A stretch of DNA of 64,000 bases, taken from the NCBI RefSeq assembly GCF_900109565.1, contig NZ_FNZZ01000002.1, positions 434,001 to 498,000 of the forward strand. Direction: 5' to 3'. The DNA is from Sphingomonas palmae (GTDB lineage Bacteria; Pseudomonadota; Alphaproteobacteria; Sphingomonadales; Sphingomonadaceae). How positions within the stretch are numbered: position 1 is the stretch's first letter; every line of letters starts with the position of its first letter. This document shows positions 36,233 to 44,137 of this stretch, in pieces. The notes under the pieces are model-generated. The model saw only the letters and a program-made list of their open reading frames with translations. It was not told where the DNA came from and did not search any database. The position numbers were made by a program, and so were the translations under genes.

Positions 36233-36706
36233 ATGATCTATTCAACCGCCACCGTGCCGGTGAACCCCGCCGGAGAGATCCCGCTTACCCGAGCTCAAGC
36301 CTGGCGAGGCCTTGAGCGCAAGGCACGCGACGCACGCCTGTTCCTGCCGCCGGGACTTTGCACCCGCTGCGACGTGACCGAGGAGACCGACACCCACTTC
36401 GTTCGAGAGGCAACGATCGCGGGCGTTGACCTGCGTGAGATCATCACGCTGGAACAGGAACGAAAGGTCACCTTCTTTCAGGCGACCGGCCCGCGTGAGG
36501 GCGCGATCATCAACGAACTAGTCGAGGATGATGATGGAGCGCTTCACCTGCGCTTTTATTGCTACCTGGGTCTACGCGGAAAGGAGTCCGGCGGCACCGA
36601 GGAGCGGAACGAGCAGGCACAGTTCGACAGCGAACAGGGTTACAAGGCCGCGCTGCTCTCAACGCTGAAACGCACACGCGAGCTGCTGGCCGACGGCTCG
36701 CTGTGA
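36233..36706 (+). CDS. DUF1857/SRPBCC family protein
   Basis: A 157-residue soluble protein of the SRPBCC superfamily, DUF1857 (AtaL-like). The fold binds hydrophobic ligands in a deep cavity and no catalytic role is established. Typical features are the AQAWRGLERKARDARLFLPP N-terminal helix region, the REIITLEQERKVTFFQ beta strands and a long C-terminal helix ending LLADGSL. AGGAG lies 7 nt before the ATG. It follows the NmrA-like gene by 39 bp and precedes a strong hairpin, so the two-gene operon ends here. Confidence 0.8.
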   Translation: MIYSTATVPVNPAGEIPLTRAQAWRGLERKARDARLFLPPGLCTRCDVTEETDTHFVREATIAGVDLREIITLEQERKVTFFQATGPREGAIINELVEDDDGALHLRFYCYLGLRGKESGGTEERNEQAQFDSEQGYKAALLSTLKRTRELLADGSL

Positions 36707-36717
36707 TGATGCGCGGC

Positions 36718-36754
36718 AGAAGGCGGAACGACGACGCAGGTCGTGCCGCCTTCT
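36718..36754 (+). terminator. Strong hairpin terminator after the DUF1857 gene
   Basis: AGAAGGCGG pairs with CCGCCTTCT, and inside it ACGAC pairs with GTCGT around a 7-nt loop, giving a 14-bp stem with one internal A/G mismatch. It starts 11 bp after the stop codon. There is no T-run, so termination strength is uncertain. Confidence 0.6.
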
Positions 36755-36869
36755 CCAGGCTGCTATAATCTTGCCAGAACCCGCTTCGTGCGACTTTGAC
36801 TTTTGAAGCCAGCGCCAAAGCGGCTGCGCCAGTGACGACCATGATGCTTCAAGCCAATCGCAGCGGCGC

Positions 36870-37277
36870 TCATGCTTGCTGACGGAACCCGACATCCTCA
36901 CTTCTCGCCCTGTCATAAGCCACTTGCGCCATCGTCATTTTACCTCCGTTTGCAAGCGACCAGTTATACAGCGCCGCAAACGGCTCCCTAAGAGAAGCGC
37001 CAAGCGGAGTAATGGTATACTCCACGCCAACCGGCTGTGTTGGCAATATTGCCCGGCTTATCAGACAGTCACGCTCCAAACGCTTGAGCGCGTCAGACAA
37101 TGACTTGTGCGTGATACCATCAAGCCTTCGTTTCAGGTCATTGAAACGGGATGGCTGGTTGCACAACACGCTGAGGATCAGCACCGCCCACTTGTTCGCG
37201 ATCTGCTCGAGGATGGGTCTGGTTGCTTCAACATCAAGTGGCAGGTCGAGCGTGGCGGTCGACATAGGTTTACGCAT
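36870..37277 (-). CDS. HxlR family regulator (first copy)
   Basis: A 135-residue winged-helix regulator of the HxlR type (IANKWAVLILSVLCNQPSRFNDLKRRL, then GITHKSLSDALKRLERDCLI and a wing VGVEYTITPLG). HxlR proteins commonly sense aldehydes, quinones or oxidants through Cys; Cys lies in SVLCNQ and RDCLIS. Either the Met at 37277 or that at 37265 could be the start. It is divergent from an SDR gene across 82 bp with an inverted repeat, and that operon is its probable target. Confidence 0.88.
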   Translation of the reverse strand: MRKPMSTATLDLPLDVEATRPILEQIANKWAVLILSVLCNQPSRFNDLKRRLDGITHKSLSDALKRLERDCLISRAILPTQPVGVEYTITPLGASLREPFAALYNWSLANGGKMTMAQVAYDRARSEDVGFRQQA

Positions 37278-37313
37278 CCATATCTAGTCACACCAAAGTG
37301 CGTTCTTGTGCGT

Positions 37314-37332
37314 AGATATAGAGGCGATATCT
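37314..37332. promoter_or_regulatory. Inverted repeat, candidate HxlR operator
   Basis: AGATAT, 7 bp, ATATCT lies 27 bp before the SDR start. A third copy of the half-site ATATCT is at 37280-37285, next to the HxlR start. This is a plausible site for mutual control of the divergent pair. Confidence 0.45.
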
Positions 37333-37359
37333 CCATGTCACCATCAAACGTGAGGCCAT

Positions 37360-38085
37360 ATGAATACGCTCTCAGGTAAGATCGCCGTCGTCATCGGCGG
37401 CCAGGACGGAATCGGCGGCGCGATTGCACAGCGCTTCGCAGCGGAGGGTGCGACGGTCTACGTGACCAGTCGCCGTGCCGATGAAGGCGACCATGATTTC
37501 GGCAGCGGCACGCTGCGCGCTCGGCGGATCGACGCATCGGACGTAACGGCGCTGTCGACCTTCTTCGAAGCCGTGCGCGTCGAAGTCGGGCGGGTGGACG
37601 TGCTCGTCGTCAACGCCGGCCTCTCCGAATACGCGCTGCTTGAGGCGATCGATGAGGAGCACGTCGACCGCGCTTTCGGCCTCAACGTACGTGCGCTTCT
37701 GTTCGCCGTTCAAGGCGGAACGGCAGTCATGCCTGATGGAGGCTCGGTGGTGCTGGTGGGCTCAATTGCTGCCGGCATCGGCACCAAGGGCTACGGTGTC
37801 TACGGAGCGACCAAGGCGGCGGTGCGGTCGTTCGCCCGCACCTGGGCCAACGAACTCGCGCCGCGGAACATCCGTGTCAACGTAGTCGCACCCGGACCGA
37901 CCGATACCGCGATGATGGCGGCAACCACCCCGGATGTGCGTGAGGTTCTGACCCAACTAATACCCCTGGGCCGGATGGCTCGGCCGGACGAGGTGGCGGC
38001 CGCGGCTTTCTTCCTAGCCAGCTCCGAAGCCAGCTTCATCACTGGAGCGGAGCTGCCGGTCGATGGCGGCATGGCGCAGATCTGA
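37360..38085 (+). CDS. SDR family oxidoreductase (first module)
   Basis: A 241-residue classical short-chain dehydrogenase/reductase with cofactor motif GGQDGIGGAIA, NAG in VVNAGLSEY, catalytic Ser in LVGSIAA and YxxxK in YGATKAA, and the PGPTDT segment after it. The C-terminus GAELPVDGGMAQI is typical. The substrate is unknown. It is divergent from HxlR and leads an operon with the secreted lipase-like gene; the SDR stop overlaps an ATG (38085), but the lipase start is likely at 38112. Confidence 0.9.
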   Translation: MNTLSGKIAVVIGGQDGIGGAIAQRFAAEGATVYVTSRRADEGDHDFGSGTLRARRIDASDVTALSTFFEAVRVEVGRVDVLVVNAGLSEYALLEAIDEEHVDRAFGLNVRALLFAVQGGTAVMPDGGSVVLVGSIAAGIGTKGYGVYGATKAAVRSFARTWANELAPRNIRVNVVAPGPTDTAMMAATTPDVREVLTQLIPLGRMARPDEVAAAAFFLASSEASFITGAELPVDGGMAQI

Positions 38086-38111
38086 TGCCGATCGACTGGA
38101 GGTCTCAAACC

Positions 38112-39329
38112 ATGCATAAATCGTCGCGAAAGGCTCGCGTTCTCGGCGCCGGCATCGCACTCCTGCTCGGCGGCCAGGTTGGGCTGCCGACTACCGCGGC
38201 AGGTGCCGGCTCTTCACCGATCGCGTTGAAGTCGGCCGCGAAGCGACCGTCGGTCGTCGGGATCGACGCCGACGTTCGCCTTCTTCACCACACCATGATC
38301 GGGATTGGTGGCAAGCCGGTGCCCGCCACGAGCCTGCTGCTGACACCCAGAGGCTCGCCGCCCCCCGGTGGCTGGCCGATCGTTGCTTGGGAGCATGGGA
38401 CGACTACGCCAGGCCAGAAAGCGTGCGCCCCGAGCCAGACACCGGAGCTGGATGGTGGCCTGACCCGCGACGGCTTCACGAGCGACTATGCCTGGCAGAT
38501 CGGGCAATTCATCGACGCCGGTTTTGCCGTGGTCGCGCCGGATCTCGAAGGGCTTGGCCCCGACGCCACTACCCCTTACCCCTACTACAATCTCTCGAGC
38601 CTCGCGCGCTCGTTGATCGCCGGCGTCGTCGCTGCGCGTGCCGCCGAACCGCACTTGTCGAACCGCTGGGCAGCGGTTGGCCATTCCGATGGCGGTCACG
38701 GCGTGTTGGGCGTCGAGGCGTTGGCGCACGAGGCGCCTGGTCTAGTCTTCGCGGGCACCGTCGCTTCTGCTCCGTATGTGGCGATCAAGGCGCATGCCGC
38801 GCGCTTCGGCGCCGATGGAGCGGCGGCGTCCAACGACACTGCGGCGCATCAGGGTTTGATGATGCAGCAGTTTCAGGGCGCGCTGATGGCGACCGGACTG
38901 AAGGTCGTGCGTCCTTCCTTCGATCCCGCATCGGTTATGGGACCAGATCTGGTCTCAGCGTTGCCGCGCTTTCGTGTGCTCTGTTCGGTCGCAGCCATCG
39001 GCTCGATCGACGCGGCAGTCAGGGCGAGGAGCAAAGCATTCAAGGGTCTGACTGCAGGCTGGGCGGAGCAATCGGAGATGCGCAACTTTCTTGCTGGCAA
39101 CGATCCCGCGGTGAAGCACGGCTTCACGTTGCATCGGCCGGTTCTAATTGTTCAGGGCGACGCAGATCCCTTCGTCCTCGAAGCCCTGCAAACGCCATTC
39201 GCGAACAAGCCGAAGGCTAGCGGCGCGCCCCTTCTCTACAAGGTCTATCAAGGCGCCGACCACTTCAGCGTCATACGCCGCGCGAACACGGACGTGCTGA
39301 CCTTTCTACATCAACTGTTCGCACGATGA
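38112..39329 (+). CDS. Secreted alpha/beta hydrolase (secretory lipase-like)
   Basis: A 405-residue exported hydrolase. A signal peptide with a twin-Lys/Arg n-region precedes a core (VLGAGIALLLGGQVG) and cleavage near AAGA. The nucleophile Ser is in AVGHSDGGHGVLG (GxSxG), the Asp probably in VQGDADPFV and the His in YQGADHFSVI. The overall pattern matches fungal-type secretory lipases (LIP family) found in bacteria. GGAGG at 38098-38102 supports the ATG at 38112 over the one at 38085, which overlaps the SDR stop. Its place between an SDR and a quinone-reductase-like gene suggests ester hydrolysis followed by redox steps (inference). Confidence 0.84.
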   Translation: MHKSSRKARVLGAGIALLLGGQVGLPTTAAGAGSSPIALKSAAKRPSVVGIDADVRLLHHTMIGIGGKPVPATSLLLTPRGSPPPGGWPIVAWEHGTTTPGQKACAPSQTPELDGGLTRDGFTSDYAWQIGQFIDAGFAVVAPDLEGLGPDATTPYPYYNLSSLARSLIAGVVAARAAEPHLSNRWAAVGHSDGGHGVLGVEALAHEAPGLVFAGTVASAPYVAIKAHAARFGADGAAASNDTAAHQGLMMQQFQGALMATGLKVVRPSFDPASVMGPDLVSALPRFRVLCSVAAIGSIDAAVRARSKAFKGLTAGWAEQSEMRNFLAGNDPAVKHGFTLHRPVLIVQGDADPFVLEALQTPFANKPKASGAPLLYKVYQGADHFSVIRRANTDVLTFLHQLFAR

Positions 39330-39380
39330 ACCAAGTTGCGAGCGTCGACCGCCGATGCCGCAACCACTCGGAGGCAGTTT

Positions 39381-40403
39381 GTGACCGAACTTCAGAATGA
39401 ACAAGTGCATCTGGTCAGAAGACCGCAGGGCGCACCCGTGGCTGAGGACTTCCGTGTCGTACGCGGTCCTGTGCCGGTCCCAAATGACGGAGAACTCCTG
39501 CTCCGCAATCTCTATCTCTCGCTCGACCCATATATGCGCGGGCGGATGGACGACCATCACGACTCCTATGCGCCACCCTATGCGCTTCACGCGCCGCCAG
39601 GCGGGGGAACGGTCGCGCGCGTGGTGCAATCGCGGCGTGATGACTTTGCCGAAGGCGACCTGGTGGTTGCGCCTGACGCAGGCTGGCGAACCTTCGCGAT
39701 CTCGAATGGAGCCGACCTCCGGCGTTTGCCGAGTGACATAAAGCAGCCGTCACGAGCGCTCGGCGTTCTCGGCATGACGGGTTTCACGGCCTGGTGGGGG
39801 CTGACCGCGATCGGAAAGCCCCGCTACAATGAGACGCTGGTCGTATCCGCCGCGGCGGGTGCGGTCGGTTCGGTCGCGGGGCAAATCGGCCGCCTGCTGG
39901 GATGCCGCGTCGTCGGTATCGCTGGTGGGGCCGAGAAGTGCCGCCGAGTGGTCGAGGATTTAGGTTTCGACGCCTGCCTCGACTATCGCGCACCGGATCT
40001 TGCCGGTCGGCTAGCCGAGGCGGCAAGTGACGGGATCGACGTCTATTTCGAAAACGTCGGAGGCATCGTTCAGGAAGCCGTTTGGCCGCTGCTCAACAAC
40101 GGTGCGCGCGTGCCGGTGTGTGGATTGGTTTCGGGCTACAACGGTGCTCCCGATGCATCCGGCAGCATCCATGCCCTGCTCATGTCGTTGATCGTGAAGC
40201 GCATCAGGGTTCAAGGCTTCTTGAACGCAGACCATCTTAAGCACTTCGGCGAGTTCGAGCAGGAGATGCAGCGGTGGCTCGACACCGGGCAGCTTCGTGC
40301 CCACGAGACGATCATAGACGGGCTCGATCAAGCGCCCTCCGCTTTCGCGAGCCTGTTCGAAGGAGCTAATTTCGGCAAGCTGGTGATCGAACTGCCGGCC
40401 TGA
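39381..40403 (+). CDS. NADP-dependent MDR oxidoreductase (CurA/leukotriene B4 dehydrogenase-like)
   Basis: A 340-residue zinc-independent medium-chain reductase. LSLDPYMRGRMDD is the family hallmark, SAAAGAVGSVAGQIGRLLG binds NADPH, and DVYFENVGG and a C-terminal GANFGKLVIEL complete the pattern. Relatives reduce the C=C bond of 2-alkenals or enones. The GTG at 39381 is preferred because GGAGG lies 6 nt upstream (39370-39374) and VTELQNEQVHL matches family starts. It is third in the SDR-lipase-MDR run, 51 bp after the lipase, and convergent with the second HxlR. Confidence 0.9.
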   Translation: MTELQNEQVHLVRRPQGAPVAEDFRVVRGPVPVPNDGELLLRNLYLSLDPYMRGRMDDHHDSYAPPYALHAPPGGGTVARVVQSRRDDFAEGDLVVAPDAGWRTFAISNGADLRRLPSDIKQPSRALGVLGMTGFTAWWGLTAIGKPRYNETLVVSAAAGAVGSVAGQIGRLLGCRVVGIAGGAEKCRRVVEDLGFDACLDYRAPDLAGRLAEAASDGIDVYFENVGGIVQEAVWPLLNNGARVPVCGLVSGYNGAPDASGSIHALLMSLIVKRIRVQGFLNADHLKHFGEFEQEMQRWLDTGQLRAHETIIDGLDQAPSAFASLFEGANFGKLVIELPA

Positions 40404-40517
40404 GATTGGAAGCAGCGAGAGCTCGTGCAGCGTATATCAGTGAAGTCGATTAGTGTCGAAGGCGACGTTGAAGGCGATCCGCTTTCAATCAGGCGCCACG
40501 ATCCTGAACCACCACTT

Positions 40518-40955
40518 CTACCCGTCCAGCGCCTGCTGATCGAATGCTGCTCGAGCCTTCTCGATCGCCGTTAAATTTTCCCCTGCCCAGACCCACACGC
40601 CGCAGAACGCGGCGCCGAGCGTTTGTCCAAGCTCGGTCAACTGATATTCCACTTTAGGTGGGATGACGGGATAGACTGTTCGATGGACCAACCCGTCCCG
40701 CTCCATGATTCGAAGGGTCTGCGTCAGCATCTTCTGGCTGACGCCGCCGACCGCTTCAGCCAAGCGGCTGAAACGAAGCGTTCCCTTCTCGGCCAGCGCC
40801 TCAATAACCAACATCGTCCACTTATCCGCTACACGGGCGATAAGCTCGATTACCAAAGCCTCTACCTGCGGATCGATCTCGTCAGGTGGTGACGACGCCG
40901 CAAGCATTTCCGCAGTTGCGATCTCATCGCTGGTAAATCTGGCATTGATCGTCAT
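40518..40955 (-). CDS. HxlR family regulator (second copy)
   Basis: A 145-residue winged-helix regulator (ARVADKWTMLVIEALAEKGTLRFSRL, then VGGVSQKMLTQTLRIMERDGLV and PPKVEYQLTELG). It is clearly a different sequence from the HxlR at 36.9 kb. Met at 40955 has AGGA 8 nt upstream; the frame is open to 41039, but that would cover the shared promoter. It is divergent from a second SDR gene across 104 bp. TGACGGT occurs twice just upstream of the start (40956 and 40967), a possible regulatory repeat. Confidence 0.88.
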   Translation of the reverse strand: MTINARFTSDEIATAEMLAASSPPDEIDPQVEALVIELIARVADKWTMLVIEALAEKGTLRFSRLAEAVGGVSQKMLTQTLRIMERDGLVHRTVYPVIPPKVEYQLTELGQTLGAAFCGVWVWAGENLTAIEKARAAFDQQALDG

Positions 40956-41059
40956 TGACGGTTTCCTGACGGTAAGTATGGCGCGAAAAGGTGCCTTCTT
41001 CCCGTCCGCAACAATAATCTGCATCGACGCCCACAGCAAACATGCTGTGGGAAATTAAG

Positions 41060-41833
41060 ATGAAGTTGACAGGTCGGACGGTGCTGATCACCGGCGGGAG
41101 CAGTGGGATCGGTCTGGCGCTGGCAGAAGCATTGTTGGCGCGCGGCAATGTTGTGATCGTCACTGGACGCAGGAAAGAAGCGCTCGAGGCTGCGAAGCGC
41201 CAGCATCCCGACCTGCACATCTATGCAAGCGACGCGGCGGATCCCGATTGCATCCGAAACCTGCATGACACCCTGATACCGCGTTTCCCTACTCTAGACA
41301 CCTTGGTCAACAATGCCGGCATCATGCGCGCATTGAGGCTGGCCGAGGATCGCCCGTTAACAGAAGTAACGCAGGAGATAGATGTCGATCTGAGTGCGCC
41401 CATCCAGATGGTGCAGCAATTCCTTCCACATCTTCGCTCCCGACCGGAAGCGATGATCATCAACATCTCATCCGGCTTGGCATTCGTGCCGTTCACATTA
41501 TCGCCGATCTACTCGGCCGCGAAAGCCGGTATCCACGCTTATACAAGGTGCTTACGTCAGCAGCTTCGCGATACGTCCGCCAAGGTGATCGAAGTAGCAC
41601 CGCCTCTGACCGAGACCCCCTTGTTCGAGACGGAGTTCAAGCAGCACATGCCCGATCAAAGCGGCATGTCCGTTCATCAATTGGTGGGGCACATGATCAG
41701 GGGCATCGAGGCGGGCCGCGATGAGATCAGACCAGGGCAGAGTAAAATTCTGAAGATCGCAAACCGCTTAGTGCCTAAACTTATTTTCCAACAGCTAGCA
41801 AGAGTGGGTGAGCCTTGGGTGAGACAACCTTAG
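41060..41833 (+). CDS. SDR family oxidoreductase (second module, DltE-like)
   Basis: A 257-residue classical SDR with TGGSSGIGLALAEAL, NNAG in LVNNAGIMRA, Ser in NISSGLAFVP and YSAAKAG as the catalytic YxxxK. It resembles the DltE/YdfG-type group, and the substrate is unknown. Met at 41060 starts MKLTGRTVLITGG and is preferred to the ATG at 41042. It is divergent from the second HxlR regulator, repeating the HxlR-SDR arrangement 4 kb to the left. Confidence 0.9.
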   Translation: MKLTGRTVLITGGSSGIGLALAEALLARGNVVIVTGRRKEALEAAKRQHPDLHIYASDAADPDCIRNLHDTLIPRFPTLDTLVNNAGIMRALRLAEDRPLTEVTQEIDVDLSAPIQMVQQFLPHLRSRPEAMIINISSGLAFVPFTLSPIYSAAKAGIHAYTRCLRQQLRDTSAKVIEVAPPLTETPLFETEFKQHMPDQSGMSVHQLVGHMIRGIEAGRDEIRPGQSKILKIANRLVPKLIFQQLARVGEPWVRQP

Positions 41834-42199
41834 GCGATGTTGTTATGATTCCGGCTAGTCGCAACCCGGCTTGACCTTACACTCGATTAATCGGCTTATA
41901 AGACGGAGCGATTACACCATTTCTTCACGAGCTGAAACAGCCAGAACGAAGCGTCTAGCAGCCTTGGCGCGAGATGGCTCATCAACTATCCCGTGACAGC
42001 CAGAAGTCCGCGGCGCTCGCGCGAACGCGGCCTTCTGTGCCGCAAGGGATAGCTTATCCACTTATTCGCCGATCGACGATTACCTGAACGCCTCCCCTCG
42101 CCATCGTGAAGGCAGACCTTCAGGCCGCGAGCTTGAGCGAGGCAACGATCGCTGCACCTCATCGTTGGACGCGCAATCCTCGATGGCAAAGGACTGCTC
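41834..42199. other. 366-bp intergenic stretch
   Basis: I see no convincing gene. It is AT-richer than the neighbours near 41870-41910 (an 8-bp palindrome GATTAATC, then TTATAAG) and may hold the promoter of the next gene. Just before that gene AAAGGA is well placed as a ribosome-binding site. A 73-codon minus-strand frame (41986-42207) looks spurious. Confidence 0.4.
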
Positions 42200-43315
42200 G
42201 TGTTCAATCACACCAAGAAGATACGCTACGCCGTCGTCGGCGGCGGGCAGATTTCTCAGCAGGCGTTCATGCCTGGCATCGCCCGCACCAACAATTCCGA
42301 ACTCGTCGCTTTGGTGACCGGCGATCCCGTCAAGGCCGACAAACTCGCCAGCCTGTATGGCATCAAGTCATGGTCGTACGAGGAATATGACGCGTTGCTC
42401 GCATCAGGTGAGATCGACGCGGTCTATGTCGCGACGCCCAACTTCCTCCACATGCAATATGCCGTGCCTGCGCTGGAGGCAGGCATCCACGTGCTGCTCG
42501 AAAAGCCGATGGCGTCGAGCGTCGCCGAGGCCGAGCAGATCATCGCGGCGCAGAAGACGCACGGCGCCAAGCTGATGATCGCCTATCGCCTGCATCACGA
42601 GCCCGGCACGGTCGAGATGGTGACGCGCGCACGTGCCGGTGAGTTCGGGGATCTGCGCAGCTTCTCGTCGGTTTTCGCGCAGAATGTCGCGGAAGCGAAC
42701 TCGCGCGGGCACAACGGTTTCTGGAGTGGGCCGGTGCCGGACATGGGGACCTATCCGCTGAACGCGGTCCGTAACTTGTTCGGCCAGGAGCCGATCGCGG
42801 TTTATGCAGTAGGGACCAAGGCGCCCGATCGCGGTTTCAACTTCCACGACACCGTCGCCGTCACGCTGCAATTCCCGGACGAGCGACTGGCGCAGTTCAC
42901 GGTCAGCTACGCTACCGCATCATCGGAGTTCTTCGAGCTCGTCGGGACAGAGGCGAGCATCCACTCGTCGCCCTGCTACATGTTCGGACCGAAGACCGGC
43001 ATCTCCTATACGGAGAAAACCGCCGCCGGCAGCAAGACGCACAGCTTCGACCCAGTCGAGCAATTCGGCAACGAGACGCAGTATTTCTCCGACTGCATCA
43101 TCAACGACCGGCAGCCGGAAGCCGACGGCGAGGAAGGCCTGCTCGACATGCGGGTGCTGGCGGCGGTCGAACGCTCGCTCGCCACGGGTGAAACCGTGCC
43201 GCTCGAGCCGGCGCATCGATCCCGCTGTATCGATCCAGGCCAAGCATTGCAGCTCAAGCCGGCCAAGGAGCCGAGCGAGGATGAGATGATCAGTATCGTG
43301 CCTCAATCAGCTTAG
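42200..43315 (+). CDS. Gfo/Idh/MocA family dehydrogenase
   Basis: A 371-residue NAD(P)-dependent sugar or polyol oxidoreductase. The N-terminal Rossmann domain has RYAVVGGGQISQQAFMPGI and VYVATPNFLH, followed by the hallmark EKP in HVLLEKPMASS. The C-terminal alpha/beta substrate domain runs to about residue 350. FWSGPVPDMGTYPLNAVRNLF resembles glucose-fructose oxidoreductase-type members. There is no Tat signal, so it is probably cytoplasmic. The start is GTG with AAAGGA upstream. It stands alone before the tRNA-Val gene. Substrate unknown. Confidence 0.9.
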   Translation: MFNHTKKIRYAVVGGGQISQQAFMPGIARTNNSELVALVTGDPVKADKLASLYGIKSWSYEEYDALLASGEIDAVYVATPNFLHMQYAVPALEAGIHVLLEKPMASSVAEAEQIIAAQKTHGAKLMIAYRLHHEPGTVEMVTRARAGEFGDLRSFSSVFAQNVAEANSRGHNGFWSGPVPDMGTYPLNAVRNLFGQEPIAVYAVGTKAPDRGFNFHDTVAVTLQFPDERLAQFTVSYATASSEFFELVGTEASIHSSPCYMFGPKTGISYTEKTAAGSKTHSFDPVEQFGNETQYFSDCIINDRQPEADGEEGLLDMRVLAAVERSLATGETVPLEPAHRSRCIDPGQALQLKPAKEPSEDEMISIVPQSA

Positions 43316-43724
43316 CCTGATTGTCTCGCTACTCGCCGAGGATGTGATCTTGCCGTCCGAACACCGTCATGGCCCCACATGATCGGCAGAGGACTGTTCG
43401 AGCAGGCACAGCCTAGCATGTCAGCTCGGACCGCGAACATCAGACATCGTGGGGTCAAGCATGCAGCGTTCACGCTCGCGGCTCGACTTTAGGTCACCCC
43501 AAAACCGATCCGCTCCAGACCATGCGGCAGGTCCTGCGATCCGGTGATCAGCCGAAAGCGACGAAAGATATCGCCTCTCCGAGAGCCGATTGCCTCATCG
43601 CCACCTGCACTACGAATGGAGCGAAGCAGGCGGTGCTGACCATTTGCTGGCCACCAGCCTGCGCACGATATCAACGCCGACCAAGACAAAGGCCCCTACA
43701 CCCTTGCTATAGCTAGCTTTTCGG
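43316..43724. other. 409-bp stretch between the dehydrogenase and tRNA-Val
   Basis: No gene is supported. Two short frames (43489-43689 minus, 43522-43716 plus) lack recognisable features. The minus frame ends DLPHGLERIGFGVT and might be a gene remnant. As the stretch touching the tRNA 3' end, it is where an integration scar would be expected; I found no copy of the tRNA end here or near 17 kb. Confidence 0.35.
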
Positions 43725-43800
43725 TGGTGGGCGCTGACGGGTTCGAACCGCCGACCTACTCGGTGTAAACGAGCCGCTCTACCAGCTGAGCTAAGCGCCC
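43725..43800 (-). tRNA. tRNA-Val (anticodon TAC)
   Basis: On the minus strand the 76-nt sequence folds as a cloverleaf. The acceptor stem is GGGCGCT/AGCGCCC, the D arm is GCTCAGCTGGTAGAGC, and the anticodon arm GCTCG/CGAG(T) has loop TTTACAC, giving anticodon TAC, which reads GTA/GTG. The T arm contains GGTTCGAACC. Discriminator A and an encoded CCA follow (43725-43727). The 3' end points toward the accessory block at lower coordinates. Confidence 0.96.
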
Positions 43801-43909
43801 GTCGCATCGGCGACGTGGGCGATGCGTCTAGGCCGGGGCGGCGGGGTTCGCAAGAGCCGGAACGCGCTTCGTGCGCGAACCGTTCAGTTCATCCAGCAGG
43901 AGCGACGCC

Positions 43910-44080
43910 ATGAACGAAGACGCCAAGGACGCCGAAGCCATCAAGCCGACGACCGAGACCGAACGTCCCAACCTGTCGACCGAGCACCAGCGCGACGGCG
44001 ATGCGAGACGCCCGAGCGACACGCTCGACAAGGGGCAGCCGAACGAAGAAACGATCCCGCGCAAGTCTTCATTGCTCTGA
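43910..44080 (+). CDS. Small hydrophilic, probably disordered protein
   Basis: A 56-residue protein beginning MNEDAKDAEAIKP, dominated by Asp, Glu, Lys, Thr, Arg and Pro with almost no hydrophobic residues, so it is likely intrinsically disordered. I do not recognise a family. It has a good AGGAG 7 nt before the ATG and a hairpin 9 bp after the stop, which together argue for a real gene. An in-frame ATG-less extension to 43871 (GTG) seems less likely. Function unknown. Confidence 0.6.
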   Translation: MNEDAKDAEAIKPTTETERPNLSTEHQRDGDARRPSDTLDKGQPNEETIPRKSSLL

Positions 44081-44089
44081 GGATCGCCT

Positions 44090-44113
44090 GATCGGGCGCA
44101 AGCGCGCCCGGTC
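44090..44113. terminator. Hairpin between convergent genes
   Basis: GATCGGGCGC pairs with GCGCCCGGTC (one G-T pair) around a 4-nt AAGC loop. It lies 9 bp after the small gene's stop and 24 bp before the end of the L,D-transpeptidase gene. There is no T-run. Confidence 0.55.
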
Positions 44114-44137
44114 GGGTCCTTGGGTCAGACCCTCGGA

